In this document: positions 35,600-47,716 of the stretch, in pieces
Layout: each line of letters begins with the position of its first letter
How positions within the stretch are numbered: the stretch's first letter is position 1
Source: Delphinapterus leucas
Lineage: Eukaryota > Chordata > Mammalia > Artiodactyla > Monodontidae
Reading direction: 5' to 3'
Length of the DNA stretch: 64,000 nucleotides
Assembly (NCBI RefSeq): GCF_002288925.2
Contig: NW_022098072.1
Coordinates: 22,179,489-22,243,488 of the forward strand
Notes under the pieces: model-generated
What the model was told of the DNA's origin: nothing
Databases searched by the model: none
What the model saw: only the letters and a program-made list of their open reading frames with translations
Position numbers and translations under genes: made by a program

Positions 35600-36350
35600 T
35601 CCTTTATGTTCCCTAAGAAGCAAAAGCTCAGAGTATAAACACATGAAGAGATGCTCAAGATCATTAGCCAGTAGAGAGAAACAAAATAAAACTATAATGA
35701 GATACCATTTCACATCTACTAGGATGGCTATAATCAAAAAGACCAATAATAGTAAATGTTGATGACAATGTGGAGAAACTGAAACCCTCATACATTGCTG
35801 GTGGGAACATAAAATGGTATATAACCAAGAGAAATGAAAACATATGTCCACGCAAAAACTCATACATGACTGTTCATAATAATATTATTCCTAGTAGCCA
35901 AAAAAGTGGAAACAACCCAAATGTCTATCAGCTGATGAATGAATAAATAAAATGTGGTATATCCATACAATGGATTATTATTTGGCAGTAAAAAGGAATG
36001 AAGTACTGATACATATTACAACACGGATGAACCTTGAAAGCATTATGCTAAGTGAAAAAGCTAGTCAAAACACCACATATTATATGCTTTCATTTATCTG
36101 AAATGTCCAGAATAGGTGAATCTATAGAGACAGAAAGTAGATTAGTGGTTGCCTAGGACTGGGAGACAAAGAGCTGAAAGAGGGTTGGAGGGAATTGACA
36201 GTCAGTGCTACTGGGTACAGGCCTTCTTTCTTGCGGTGATGATAATGTTCTAAAATTGACTGTGGTGACTAGAAACCATTGAATTGTACCCTTTAAATGG
36301 ATGAATTGTGTGTTATGTGAATTATACCTCAATTTAAAGCTGTTTAAAAA
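35600..36350 (+). mobile_element. Old L1 3' end, sense
   Basis: gatgctcaagatcattagcc, the gataccatttcacatctact block, tacattgctggtgggaaca, aatgtggtatatccatacaa and a final gaattatacctcaatttaaa order identify an old L1 ORF2 tail with 3' UTR. Confidence 0.9.
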
Positions 36351-36876
36351 AATAAAATCAGAGCAGATACAGGGAAAGTTTTTAACTCTCATCACTGAAG
36401 ACAGAAAGGCTGGAAGAAGTAAGACAATTACTGTTTTTCCCAGGAGGAGTTTCAGTCGTCCATTCCTCATCCTAGCAGGAACCAGAGAATCTGGCCAAAT
36501 AATTATCTAGATCTGTAAACTGCCAACTACTAGAGAAGGAGAAATAGGTTTTCCAAAGCATAAATGACATTGAATAGTGGATTAAAATATTTTATAATTA
36601 TTAATTTTTATTAAATAACATTGCATAAAATGACAAGACTTCATCTAAAATATATTCTTAACAGGGATGATATCACACCTAAGGGGGCAAAAATTGATTC
36701 TTGAGGGCCAAAAAAAATCTTCTTGTTTTTATGTCTAAAGCATAGATAATACATATGTTACATAAACAGATATACGGTGTATCTATAGTATTAAAATTTC
36801 ATGGGGAGAGTGATTAGGAAAAAAATTGTCTAAAAAGGGTCCTTGGGTCCATGATTTTCTGATTCCTCATTCATAT
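36351..36876. other. Unique intronic sequence
   Basis: AT-rich; no feature recognised. Confidence 0.4.
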
Positions 36877-36892
36877 AGAATATGAGCTCCTG

Positions 36893-37096
36893 GGCTTCCC
36901 TGGTGGCGCAGTGGTTGAGAGTCCGCCTGCCGATGCAGGGGACACAGGTTTGTGCCCCGGTCCGAGAAGATACCACATGCCGTGGAGCGGCTGGGCCCGT
37001 GAGCCATGGCCACTGAGCCTGCGCGTCCGGAGCCTGTGCTCCGCAACGGTAAAAGCCACAACAGTGAGAGGCCCACGTACCGCAAAAAAAAAAAAA
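36893..37096 (+). mobile_element. CHR SINE, short form
   Basis: Short cetacean form. Perfect 16-bp target-site duplication agaatatgagctcctg at 36877-36892 and 37097-37112. Confidence 0.98.
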
Positions 37097-37112
37097 AGAA
37101 TATGAGCTCCTG

Positions 37113-40105
37113 CTGTGCTAATTAAACTATTAAAAGATAAAAATTTTGGCTCTGAAGCTCATTCCATTCCTCTTGAAATGCTCAGGGCAACCAGAAGTCC
37201 CAGATTTTCTGCCTAAGGTATTGGTTCTTGTTGCCTAACCATGTATCATGTATCAAATTTTCTTCTTTCTCACACTGAGAATCTGTCTTCAAACCAAATG
37301 GTATTAACATGTCAGAGAACTAAAGGAGAGATGAAAAAGATTTACCTATGTATTATCCCTTCTCAAGTTTTCTCTTCTATTCCCACTCCTACCCCTGAAA
37401 TATAATCTTTGATATGAAGGATAAAAAGATGATTTTCCCAATGCACTTTAGCTACCACCCTCATCCCCACCCCATCTCCCCACCATCACCCCTCCACCTC
37501 ACACACAAAAAGACTTTCAGGGCAGGCCCCATCTAAAGTCATGCAGTTGACAAAATATTATCATGTGAACCCACAGCCTCTCCTCATATCTCTTCTCTTT
37601 CTCTTTCTCCGTAACATAACCTTCCTTTTCAGTGCCTTCCCCTATCTTAATTGGTCTATTCTATCCCTTTTCAAAATTAAAAAGGATCTTCTTTAAATTT
37701 TCAACTGAACTTTACTCAGAGTATACTCTCCTAGAAAAATGTCTTTTACATTAACTACAGAATAAAAAGCTTTGATTCTTAGTAAAGAAATTTCAGACAT
37801 CAGAGAGAAGGTAGAGGTGATGGCTGCTTCAGTTCTTGGGAGTGGAAGAAAGGTAGGACATGGATCAGAAGGAGGGCATTCAGCCTCTGCTTTCTGATCA
37901 GTATATCCTCAGATCGCTTCTTCCTCTCACCCCCAGAAGGCCACCACCCCCGCTCACCCCTCCGTTGCAGCTTCATTCATTATGCTCAGGATAGGAATGG
38001 CTGCCACAGCCCTGAGATTTGGAGCACATACTGCCTGGATGTGGGCGCCCCGTGACCCACCTGCCACCTGCCCTCCCCACCTATCTCACAGCTATCCCAA
38101 CACGCCTAAATGCTTGCACCTCAGGACCACCACTTCTTCCCTCAGCATCAATTGAGGTGTTGTCAGTTGGCTATTTACCTGCCCCTGAAGCAAGCAATTC
38201 ACCTGAGAAGATTCTCAATCCTGAGTAACAGGACAATCAACATAAACATCCACAATACAAAGCATCCTTTTTTAGGACATAAGAAATATTTTCTTTAGTT
38301 TCCAGTTTTCAATTAAGCATTGTTAGATTTCAAATCAAATGTTGGCACTTAAAATCTATTCATTTCTTTTCCCAGTGGAATTCAACTGCTCCTATCTGCT
38401 CTTTACAAAGTTGATTTTGAATAGTGAACATTTAAATGAAAATAAGAAACTACCTCTTTACATGTAATAATCTGAAATCTCACAGCAGAACCACTTCATC
38501 TAATGGCTCTGAAGTATAAGGAAAGCAAAAAGGAACGTGAAAAATTTCCCCCAAAACAGCTTTCGCAGTTTTGTTTTACACAGTTGTATGCTTTAAATGA
38601 AATTATTCCGGGGTGTAAAATATTAACCAAAACATAAAGGCAGTTTGGAGCAAGAAAACAGGACCAAGCTGAGATCTCTAATTTGCATGTAGTACTATGC
38701 AATTATTTTTATAACCTATTTTCATACATTGTTAATATGATATAAAATAAACTTTCGACTGTCACAAGTTCCCATTCTTTATACAATCTTGCATCATAGC
38801 TGGTGGGCTCCCAGAAAAAGAGCTCTGTTCTAATCAACTGGCTGAGCAACTCATTTCCTAATCTTCAGGCTCCTAGTTTAAACCATGGCAGAACCAGCTT
38901 CCCTCTTTAGTCTTCTTACCTCAAGCAATCTTTATGTAGCAAATACATATTTAGTGCCTACTGTGTACCACGCTCCACTGATATATACCATGGCTCTTCA
39001 TTTAACCCATAGAAGAATGTGTCCATTATCCTGAAACTTATTTCAAACTTGTTTTTGCTTTTGTTTTAATCCACAATGACTCTAAGAATTCTTGTTTGGT
39101 GAAGTTTGACAATGGTCGTGATCCTCTGTGCATTAGCACCTCTTGGTGGGTCTCCACAGCACCCAAAGGTCAGCTCTGAACCCTTATCATCTAGGATTCT
39201 AGGTGGCAGCTGTCACTCATGAGCCTGAATGTAAATCATAGAGGAGATGAAACCTATCGGTGAGGAACAAGCAGAGGACACTTGTGAGGGTCCCCAGTAT
39301 TTTGTAAAGGACTCCAGGGATCTTGCCTGAGAACCTAACTACACAGCTTCTAGAGTCGATGCAACAGAGTATTCCAAACAAAAATAACCCTCTCCTACCT
39401 TTTTTTTGAGACACATATAATTTGAAAATTCTCGGGACTGTTTATATGAATACTGATGCGTTTCATATATTTTTTATATAATCTCATTTTTATATTCACC
39501 CTTTTACAAAAAGTTCTCTATATCTATGCGTACATTTAGGTCATTTTCAGCCTGAATAACTGAATATCAATAACTTCCCACAGTTTTGACAAAATCTCAT
39601 TATTTTCATAGGAGTTCCCTCTTCTTTCTTTTTACAGTGTAAAAGTACACACAGATTTTACCATTGGCATTGAACATAAAATAAACATAAAACATAAAAA
39701 TCCAACAGTGGCCATTTGTCTTGGGTCACTCATCATAACTGAGCATAAAACTTCTAATATACTCACTGTTCCTTTTTTTTCTAGGTGCATTCTTAATACT
39801 TTTCTGTTTCTAATAAGAATGCTCTAATTCTAGCTGAGAATCATCGGCTTCACCAAGAGGATCATCATCATGCTGAAAATGGAAGTTGTCAACTTCCTAC
39901 CAACAGAATGGGAGAGAAAGTGGCCCTGGCCACTGGTGCTCTTCAAGTGCCCACAGTTACGTAACAGACAGATGAGTCTGAAATGATGGCAGGAGAAGAA
40001 GCATAGCACCCGTTATACCCTGCAACCATTCATAATTTGTGTTGCTGAAAAATCGTTGGCTGCCTGCAGGAGCGTTTTTTGTTTTCTGCTGTAAAATGTA
40101 CTTAC
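37113..40105. other. Unique intronic sequence, low repeat content
   Basis: About 3 kb of METTL24 intron with few recognisable repeats. A possible MIR 5' piece lies at 38945-39015 (tttagtgcctactgtgtacc). A C-rich stretch lies at 37455-37505. No exon before 40106. Confidence 0.5.
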
Positions 40106-40245
40106 CCTAAAGAATAGAGGCGGCACTGCTTGTTGCGAATTTGATGACCTAAGCCAAACCTGTCATCAAGACAGACAGACCAGGGCTTTTTTGAAGGGCT
40201 GGAGTCAGTAGCCAGGCTGTCTGTGCTCACGTGATCACACGCAAT
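40106..40245 (-). CDS. METTL24: METTL24 coding exon (probably exon 3 of 5)
   Basis: The minus strand encodes 46 codons plus two bases, starting [16 protein letters not shown], passing [12 protein letters not shown] and ending [10 protein letters not shown]. This matches the middle of METTL24. The acceptor is tccaatccttacag and the donor is a strong gg followed by gtaagt. It starts in phase 0, which fits the upstream exon, and its last two bases (gg) join the first g of the next exon to make a glycine codon. The CLDDRFG segment precedes the cofactor-binding motif and is typical of this family; its exact role is not known to me. It is too short to stand out as an open frame, so it was found by reading for splice sites and family resemblance. 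No stops or frameshifts are present. Confidence 0.94.
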
Positions 40246-40249
40246 CTGT

Positions 40250-41817
40250 AAGGATTGGAAATCAATGTGAATAATTTAAAGCACCGGGGTGATAGATGGT
40301 AGGTAGAGATTTGACTGCTTTCCCAGTCCCTGAAAACCGTAACGGGAGAGTTATGTCCTTCTCCACTGCTAACTACTCCCCTCCCCAGGGAATCACAAGA
40401 CTGCTGTAAAATGTTTGGAGGAATTCCAAATACTAGATTATAAGTAACCTCATGGAGACTAGAGGCAGGTTTGAAGGGAAGTTAAGAACTGCTATAGCCT
40501 TGTGCATGGAGTATACAGGGGAGAACAAATCAGGAGCAAGGAAGGCAGGGAGGAAAAGTCAGGAAAGCTCTGCAGAGGTGTGTCAGTCTTGGAGGAGGAA
40601 CAGAAGTTGACTAAGAGGCTGAGACCAAGAAGGGCATTCCAGACATGGAGAACAGTGCTCCCAAACCACAGAGGTCTGTTACCCACAGCATTCCAATTAG
40701 AAGTTGTGAGATATGACCAAGAGCATAGATCTTTGAAGGATACAAGATTATCTACTCTTTATCTCAGGCAGATAAGGTCAGGCCATCATGGTCTGACCAA
40801 GCAATGTGTTAACCAAGGTAAACAGCTTGGGGTCAAGTGAGACTAATGCATAGTTCCTACTAACAAAACAGTACTCTCTGGGTTACACTGGTCCATTGAA
40901 ATTCCTCCTGGGGGGAAAGGGCAAGAGCCCCAGCCAGGAAGGAGGTTTTCCAGAGCTAGCCAAAGCAACTCTCTTAACTCATCCATCAAAATTAGATAAG
41001 AAAACCAAAAGGAACATGTATCTAAGTCAAGTGGAAGGAAGCCAGTCTCTAATTTCAAATGTACATTAAGTAAACATACTTAGTGAGGAATTCTGACTTG
41101 TGTTGGATGCTGGCACTGTGTGCACAACTGAGGCTGTTGGAACCAAAGAAAACAAGTTCTGTGGCCAAGGTATTTATCTTACTGAGCAATAGTATTTCCG
41201 CCTAATCCCTCAAAACTCTCACAGTCGCCATGATGCTCCATGAATCATGCAGCAGCTCTTGCTGTCACATCACAGACAACAGACCACTCCAGATGCAAAG
41301 GATGTTTTGAGGTTCATTGCTTTAATGCATTAGAAAACATAACAGGACAATTTTCTTCTTAAGAAGGTACTCCAGACTTGCCCAATCCTTTTACTAATTT
41401 AACTGATTTTCCAAAATGTTAATCTGAAAAGAGCATATTACGTGGAGCCAGCATCTCCCTTATTCTTGCTGTAATCTAGGGCTGGCCTGGCAAAATTATC
41501 CCAGCACTATCTATCAGTGACTGAGAGAGAGCCTTCTGCTAGAATCTGGACATTTTATAGGAAAGTTTAAAAAGTGAAATCCTAAATATTTATCTGTTCT
41601 TTTCTTTTGATGAAATAAAAACTCACATTTTAAGGCAAGAAAAATTTAAACATGAAATTTTATAACCCACCACACGCCTTGTATGTGCAGACATCTTTGG
41701 TGAACTTTATGTACAATGCAAATACATCTTTCCCCTTAAAGATAAGAGACTGGTGCAGAACAGACTGGGTCAGATGACCTGGGGAGATACTGGGCCTCAA
41801 CTAATGGAAATTCTTAG
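40250..41817. other. Unique intronic sequence
   Basis: METTL24 intron. Part of 40500-40700 (gcattccagacatggagaac) is faintly L2-like. The 112-codon frame at 40502-40840 has no family match. Confidence 0.4.
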
Positions 41818-42707
41818 CTTAAATACTTAGGACCTTATTAATGTTACTAGCTATATTACTTGTAGTCTGCCTATTTTGCAAGATAATTGTTTCTTGTAGT
41901 ACTACCATATGTGTGATGGAGCCTTCAATAAAATTAATGATGATTAGATGACTTGAAACAACTGACCAAATATATAGTCCTGTAAGATCAAAGATTGTAA
42001 TAGTGTTAACTTTGGACATGAGAAGCAACAAGAGCAAGCATTTCCTAGACCATAACAGACTAGAAAGACAGATGGTCCAGAGGCTTTTGACTACACTTAA
42101 CAGGGCCAAGTCCAGTAATAGCACATTAAGTAGCCTATCAATGAAATCCTTGACTGACCTGGGAATGAGCATTCCTAGTGCCGTGAGACAAATTGATCAT
42201 GAAATGCCTCCCAAACCTTGGTCAGAATTAAGACCAAAAGGGAGGGGATTGTAGAATAAAGAATGTTGCCCACCACCTAGTTCTACAAGAATCTCATTAG
42301 CCACTGCAGTCACTGACCTACAGTACACCCTGAAAGGAATTCAGGGCAAAAATCAGGATGAGACATTCTGTGCTCTGGAAAAACTGGCAGAATAGGCCTT
42401 CAGATAGTTAGATATTTTCAGGGGAAAATGTATGAATCCTGTTTCTTGCATCTGCCCATACTTAGAAAAGCACTATAACTATTAACTAAGATACCTGTTC
42501 CTTGCTATTAATAGTAACTTTCTACCAAGATGTGTTATTGATTGCACGGACCCCTTTGTCAAAATCATATATCTACTAACCTCCCCCCTAACCTCCTCAG
42601 AACAGTCCTCAGAGCTGAGAGACCATCTCCCAGGTAATAATCCTCAGTTTGGCCTGAATAAAATTTTCCATTTCTTTCTCAGGTTCACTATTGATTAATT
42701 TTTGTCA
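41818..42707 (+). mobile_element. Decayed endogenous retrovirus: 3' internal end plus 3' LTR
   Basis: The right-hand end of a provirus. The internal part (41818-42249) begins near a short hydrophobic stretch with paired cysteines (about 41832-41940) that looks like the membrane anchor and tail of an envelope gene, then decays into stops. A polypurine tract (aaaagggagggga) sits just before the LTR. The LTR (42250-42707) starts tgtagaataaag, carries an aataaa signal at 42657-42662, and ends tttttgtca. The gag, pol, most of env and the 5' LTR are absent, so this is a truncated, inert relic. Class is probably gamma-like (ERV1), inferred from the LTR end. Confidence 0.72.
42250..42707 (+). repeat. 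ERV 3' LTR
   Basis: About 458 bp with TG and CA ends, preceded by the polypurine tract. The R/U5-like part holds ctcctcagaacagtcctcag, a gaataaaattttcc polyadenylation region and the terminal gattaatttttgtca. I did not find its partner 5' LTR. Confidence 0.72.
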
Positions 42708-43344
42708 ATATCCTCAACCCAGTATCTTGCTCTCAATACTTCTCTATCCACAGCCATGGTTTAAAGAAAAAAGTGATAATAGAAAATGGAATTGAATCTT
42801 CTCTCAAGCAACTAGTACAGAACACACTTATTAACTGGATCCATCAACATGTTAATTTGTATAATTCATTTTCTACGATTGTCCCACAAATAAATGGAAA
42901 TTATGCCTCTGCCTGCCCACTTCTTGCCTCCACTCACCCACCCAAAGGAGAAGCTGCTAATCTAATTACTCAAAGCTCAATGTTCATCTGGCTGGTTTTC
43001 ACTAGTAGGTAGATTATGATGCCTTCAACCTTCACTGGAACTTGGTTCCACGCCCTGGCTCCTGCAGGCAGTTAGTTAAGCCCAGGCAGTTTGGTGGGCC
43101 CCAAAGACGTGCCTGGATCTCTTAAGACTAAACCTTTTGTTCTAGGGCAGCTTCCTGGGGGTATTTTTATTAAAGTGGTATGATGATTTATTTATTTATT
43201 AAAATGGTATGATGATTTGCTATTGTTTCTTTGTATGTACTCTCCCTAAGAGCCTCCAAAAGACAGATCAGGAGACTGACATTCGCAGGTGCTTGTTCAT
43301 AGTACCCTCCCAACACCATTTAAACCTAACTCTAGCCTCTCCCA
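42708..43344. other. Unique intronic sequence
   Basis: Contains a small tandem duplication (tggtatgatgattt twice, about 43177-43190 and 43205-43218) separated by tatttatttatt. Confidence 0.5.
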
Positions 43345-43510
43345 CTGCGTTTCTCAAGGTGTGGCCCACCTACATTCTGATGGATGTGGGAATACTTAAA
43401 AATGCAAATTCTTGAGTCCCACTCCATTCTATAAAATCAGAATCTTTGAGGCCGGTGCACGTGAACATGCATTTTAATAAGCTCCCCCAGGTGATTGTTA
43501 CGCAGGTGGT
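43345..43510 (+). mobile_element. hAT-Charlie type MITE (MER5-like)
   Basis: aatgcaaattcttgagtccc, ataaaatcagaatctttgag, catgcattttaataagctcc and cccaggtgattgttacgcag follow the MER5 order. Confidence 0.8.
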
Positions 43511-45060
43511 CCTGTGAGTTTCCTGGCAGCCTTTTGTAAAGTCCCACTGAAATGTTCCAGCCTGGCCTCACCTGTGCCTTAGCAAATTAAGGGAAGAGGC
43601 TACACTTGGGCCAGAGCTTTCAACTGAAAACAGCAGCCTCTCCAACCTCACCCCTAGCAAAGGGCCAGAGAGGCGGCCCCTACAGTTAGCCAGAGGCCCC
43701 CAAGAGTCTGCTAAGTATTAATGGTCAAGATAGAGGGCTTTGAGGTTCAGCTGCTCCTCCACTGAACCTTGAGGAGTGGGGTTTTATTCTATTAAAGTTA
43801 ACACTTTAAGCATTTCTTCTTCCTCCACAGACTTCATCTTGCACAGATATCCCTACTGGAAAAACATTCTTTTCCATTCAATCTGCTAATGTTCCCCTTT
43901 CCTCTCCTAGCTCAAAAATAGAACACAGAAATTTTAACCATTTATTAACCATCTCATTTATACACATTAGCTTCTGAAAACAACTAGGAGTAAGGACTCA
44001 GTAAAATTCAGCTCCTAAAAATTAATTAAATATTGATTTTTCAATCTTTCTTGTTAAGATTTATGGCCAGGGCTTCAATGAACTCTCTTGTGAGTAAAAT
44101 CAGCGAGGGCAGTAACTCCTAGCTAAGCTCTAACTCAGGTAATTATGGGTTTTTTTCTCCCTCTCTCTAATTCCCCTTGTAATTTTAGCCATATAAACAG
44201 AATTAAGCCTGGACAAAGGAAAATAGACTCCAGGAAAAAGTGTTTTCTGAAATGCTTTTTAGTTATTTAACTTGAGGGATCTAATTTATTTTCATTTCAT
44301 TTTGTATCCCAAAAGCCTGAACAGCATTTCTGCCAACCCATAAGTAGAATCTGGCAAAGGGAGGCCTTAAATTTTGGGGACTTGGCAAGAATTACTTCAA
44401 TAATCAAACTGTATGTTAATGAAATACATTATTTTGAAAGGTAAAATATCAAGGAAAAAGTTGTATTTTTGTTGCTTTTATCCCGGTTTGTGTGTGTGTG
44501 CATGTGTGTAGCAGTAAATATAATAGAAACTTCTTGTAAAAAAGTTTGTAAAATTTGTAAAATCTGAATCTCTAGATCCATAGGTTCTTATGTCATTCTT
44601 ACAATCAGTTAGATGGGTAGATGATTAGATAGATAGATAGACTGACTTTAAAACGTATTTTTTCTTTTTAAAACAGCAACTGTTGCTTAGATTAATTTCA
44701 TACTGCAAGCCATGCTTCCTGAAGGCATATGGTTCGGGGGTTGCCATAAAAAGCTGGATCTGGAGCCTTCCTTTAGAACAGAGCACTGGGTTTATGATTT
44801 AACTGTTGCTTGTTAGCAGCAGTGTATCGTCTACTCCAGAACTCAGAGATGTAACCATGGCCTTTCACATTAGATAACAATACCTAGTAAAACTGAGCTT
44901 GATATTATGCCCACTCTACCCAAATACCTTGCTCTGTGCTTCTGTTCCCAAGCTCCTTTGGCCTGGGGAAGTTTACCCACCCCATCTGTCCACCCTGTTA
45001 GAGAACACACGGCTCTCTTGCATGCTAACCGTTCACCAGTGTGTGTGGGGGGGGGGGGTA
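43511..45060. other. Unique intronic sequence with simple repeats
   Basis: Contains a (GT)n run at about 44489-44510, a (GATA)n run at about 44620-44640 and a G run at about 45042-45058. No exon recognised. Confidence 0.5.
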
Positions 45061-45074
45061 TTTAATTCCGGTTT

Positions 45075-45160
45075 GACATCCCAGCCAGTGCCTAGCACAG
45101 TGTCATACACAGAGCAGGTACTCAACAAATGCCTGCTGAATTGAGGAATGAATAAATCAA
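45075..45160 (+). mobile_element. L2 3' end fragment
   Basis: agtgcctagcacagtgtcat, then gcaggtactcaacaaatgcc and tgctgaattgaggaatgaat form the L2 3' end. Confidence 0.72.
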
Positions 45161-45224
45161 CTGATAAACATATCAAATGCTAGGTAGGCCTTGCTGTACA
45201 AGCTTGAACACGGATTTCAGGGAA

Positions 45225-45242
45225 ATATATATATATATATTA
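45225..45242. repeat. (AT)n microsatellite
   Basis: Short pure alternating AT run. Confidence 0.9.
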
Positions 45243-45724
45243 AAGCAGTGTAAGAGGATGGAGGTGGAATTTGCTTAAGTACTTACAGAGGGGTTTTTTT
45301 GGGTTTTTTTTTCCCTTGCCCATTATGACTCACTACTGCTAACTGTGAAAATTTTAGGTAATAGTGACTCTAATATTCTGCCAGCTTTGTAGGCTTTCAT
45401 TGTCAAGATGAGTTCTAAATGAGGCATAAGCTCCCAAAGCAGCCAAAAACTCTGCATTACACAGAGAGGGGGAGGGAGCATTGGTCAGTAGGATTCTGAT
45501 TAAACCAGTTAGTGTCATCTCTGATGAGCTCCCACCTGCTGGTCTAGTGACTTGGAAGCACACAAAAGCACAGGACTTTAACTGGGTAAAATGACCTCTG
45601 ATTGCAAAACAATTGTGAGGTCTGGAACCTTATCTTGTTCTTTCTAGAGGATGAAAAAATCTTCTAGCGAGCTTTAACAAGCAACTCTCTATTATTATAC
45701 TCATCAAGCTGAATAATAATTATA

Positions 45725-45835
45725 TGTCCATTTATCTACCTTCCCAACTAGTTTGTTAGCCACGTGAGGGCAGAGACTGTATTCCCAAGGCCTATGCTCC
45801 TGGCACATAGTAGGTGCTCAGTAATACTTGGTTAA
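45725..45835 (+). mobile_element. L2 3' end fragment
   Basis: gagggcagagactgtattcc, then ctcctggcacatagtaggtg and ctcagtaatacttgg match the L2 3' end. Confidence 0.75.
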
Positions 45836-45849
45836 TAACAATTCTACAC

Positions 45850-46010
45850 TAGTCTTAACAAAGTACAGGCTCACGGAGCTGGGAGGAACCTTAGAAATAA
45901 TATGATACAATCTCTTCGTTTTCAAGATCAGAACAGCCAGAGCCAAACAAGCAAAATAACTTGCCCAGGGTCACAACACTGAGCTACATCACAGGATGCT
46001 TTTCTTAAAG
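45850..46010 (+). mobile_element. MIR-family fragment
   Basis: ctgggaggaaccttagaaat, then cgttttcaagatcagaacag, cttgcccagggtcacaac follow a MIR-like core and 3' order. Confidence 0.55.
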
Positions 46011-47427
46011 AATTTTTTCCCTCTCAGCCCATAACTCATGGGAAAACTCCAAGAGGGGCTTGAAACAACACTTTCACGCCTCAAGAGCTTCTTCTAAGTT
46101 AACATGCCTTTTATAAGTTACAGAACATTAACCTGAAATACATATAAAACAGAATTTAGAGGCTTTCATGTGGTCAATTTATACTGGGGGGTGAAGCTCA
46201 CAATTCTCAAATTCAACTCATAAATTTAACACCTCTCATTTTTCTCTAGGGCTTTTAAGGGCTTCTTATAGTCATAGTTAAGAGATCCAGCTTCTTATTC
46301 TTCGTGTAAAACCAAACTATAAAATTAAAATTTCAGTATTTTAATTGTCTGTGTAAGTCCACCAAATTAATTTGCAGCAGCAAAATAAGATGAAATTATG
46401 TAAAGCACAGGGACCAATTTATCATCCCATTACTCATGATGAATTCAACAAGCTTTTACTTCCATGTCTAGGTGACAAATATTAAAATTCCTGGTTGTCT
46501 GACTGCATCATATGAGAAATGGGACTTGCTTTTACCCCTAAACTAGCCTTCTAAAATTCCAGAAATATATGCTCTCCCATGGATGAAAAACGGGCTTGGC
46601 CGCCAGTGAGGTTTGGGAGGGGAAGTGGGTTGCCAAGAGCGAGTGGGCCGAAGGGAGATCAAAAGACCCAGGGACCCCCAGTGCCATACCAGCCCCATAG
46701 TGCAGCCTCCTCAGCTGCAGCTTCACAGGCAGTCTGAGTTTCTAATTTACTAGCACCTCTCAGTTCAGGGCGAAGTTTCCCTCGGGCCTTGATTTTCTTT
46801 TCCGTCTCTCTTTCCTCAGGATCAGGCTACTTGAGAATGGAACCTCCTGATTAATATGTCAAGAGCCATAGACTCTCCTTAATGGAGGGTCTCTGCCTGC
46901 TCGGGTCGCCGGGGCAGGAGCTGCCACAATGTGTTAAGTCACTAATGAAGGCCAGTGCTCAGTAATGATTTAAAGTGCCTTAAGAACAGAGAGTCTTCGG
47001 ATTCAGTAGCTTCTCTTCCTGCTGCCTGCAAAGCCTCCTTTACTCTCTGGCCTAATGCATCCCTGTCTGCCAAGCTTCTGTGGCAGAAAAGCGAAAAGGC
47101 AGACTTCTCCAAATACAAAATGGAATTTGAACCTCCAGATGATGGTTTTGGTTTGTGACACACTGGACTGCCTACTCATGGGCACGAATCTGTCGCTTCA
47201 CATGGTTTTCCAAAACAATTTTCTAAAGTGGATCTTTAAAACACATCGGGATGAATCATTAAAACATCTCAGGGTGACGATACTCCTGGAAGGGATAAGA
47301 TGCCGAAGCAGATGGAAGGCATCTATTATATGCCTCTAAGTGAGTGAATATATTTAAGCAGCAAGGCATCAGAAACTCTATCAAGTCCCTATCAGGAGGC
47401 ACTGAGAAACTCCCCAGCCTTCTTTAA
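46011..47427. other. Low-repeat intronic stretch, possible regulatory DNA
   Basis: Repeat-poor sequence in METTL24 intron 2, with a GC-richer part at about 46600-46930 and short overlapping frames on both strands (46942-47163, 46955-47158) that show no domain. Confidence 0.4.
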
Positions 47428-47443
47428 AAGGGGGTAATTAGTG

Positions 47444-47657
47444 GGACTTCCCTGGTGGTCCAATGGTTAAGAATCCGCCTTCCAATGCAGCGGACTCTGG
47501 TCCAACCCCTGGTTGGGGAACTAAGATCCCACATGCCATGGGGCAACTAAGCCCGTGCGCCACAACTACAGAGCCCATGCACCACAACTAGAGAGAAGCC
47601 TGTGCACCGCAACTAAGACCCAACGCAGCCAAAAATAAATAAATAAATAAAATTTTT
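47444..47657 (+). mobile_element. CHR SINE, long form with internal deletion
   Basis: Head ggacttccctggtggtcc, gaactaagatcccacatgcc, gcgccacaactacagagccc and a acccaacgcagccaaaaata tail. Target-site duplication aagggggtaattag / aagggggcaattag (from 47428 and from 47658), one mismatch. It ends 59 bases from the METTL24 exon 2 donor. Confidence 0.93.
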
Positions 47658-47716
47658 AAGGGGGCAATTAGCGTCTTTTACAGAGTCTCCATACCCACTT
47701 GTGCCTGAAACACAAC

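Larger units (their letters stand above)
31135..40105 (-). other. METTL24: METTL24 intron between exons 3 and 4
   Basis: This intron of 8,971 bp has GT-AG borders on the minus strand. It holds a MaLR-type LTR, a short CHR SINE, MIR and L2 pieces, an old L1 3' end and a young CHR SINE, each listed separately. No extra exon was recognised in it. Confidence 0.9.
40246..47716 (-). other. METTL24: METTL24 intron between exons 2 and 3
   Basis: This intron of 7,471 bp has GT-AG borders on the minus strand. It contains the ERV remnant at 41818-42707, an hAT MITE, L2 and MIR pieces, and a long CHR SINE close to the exon 2 donor. Confidence 0.88.
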
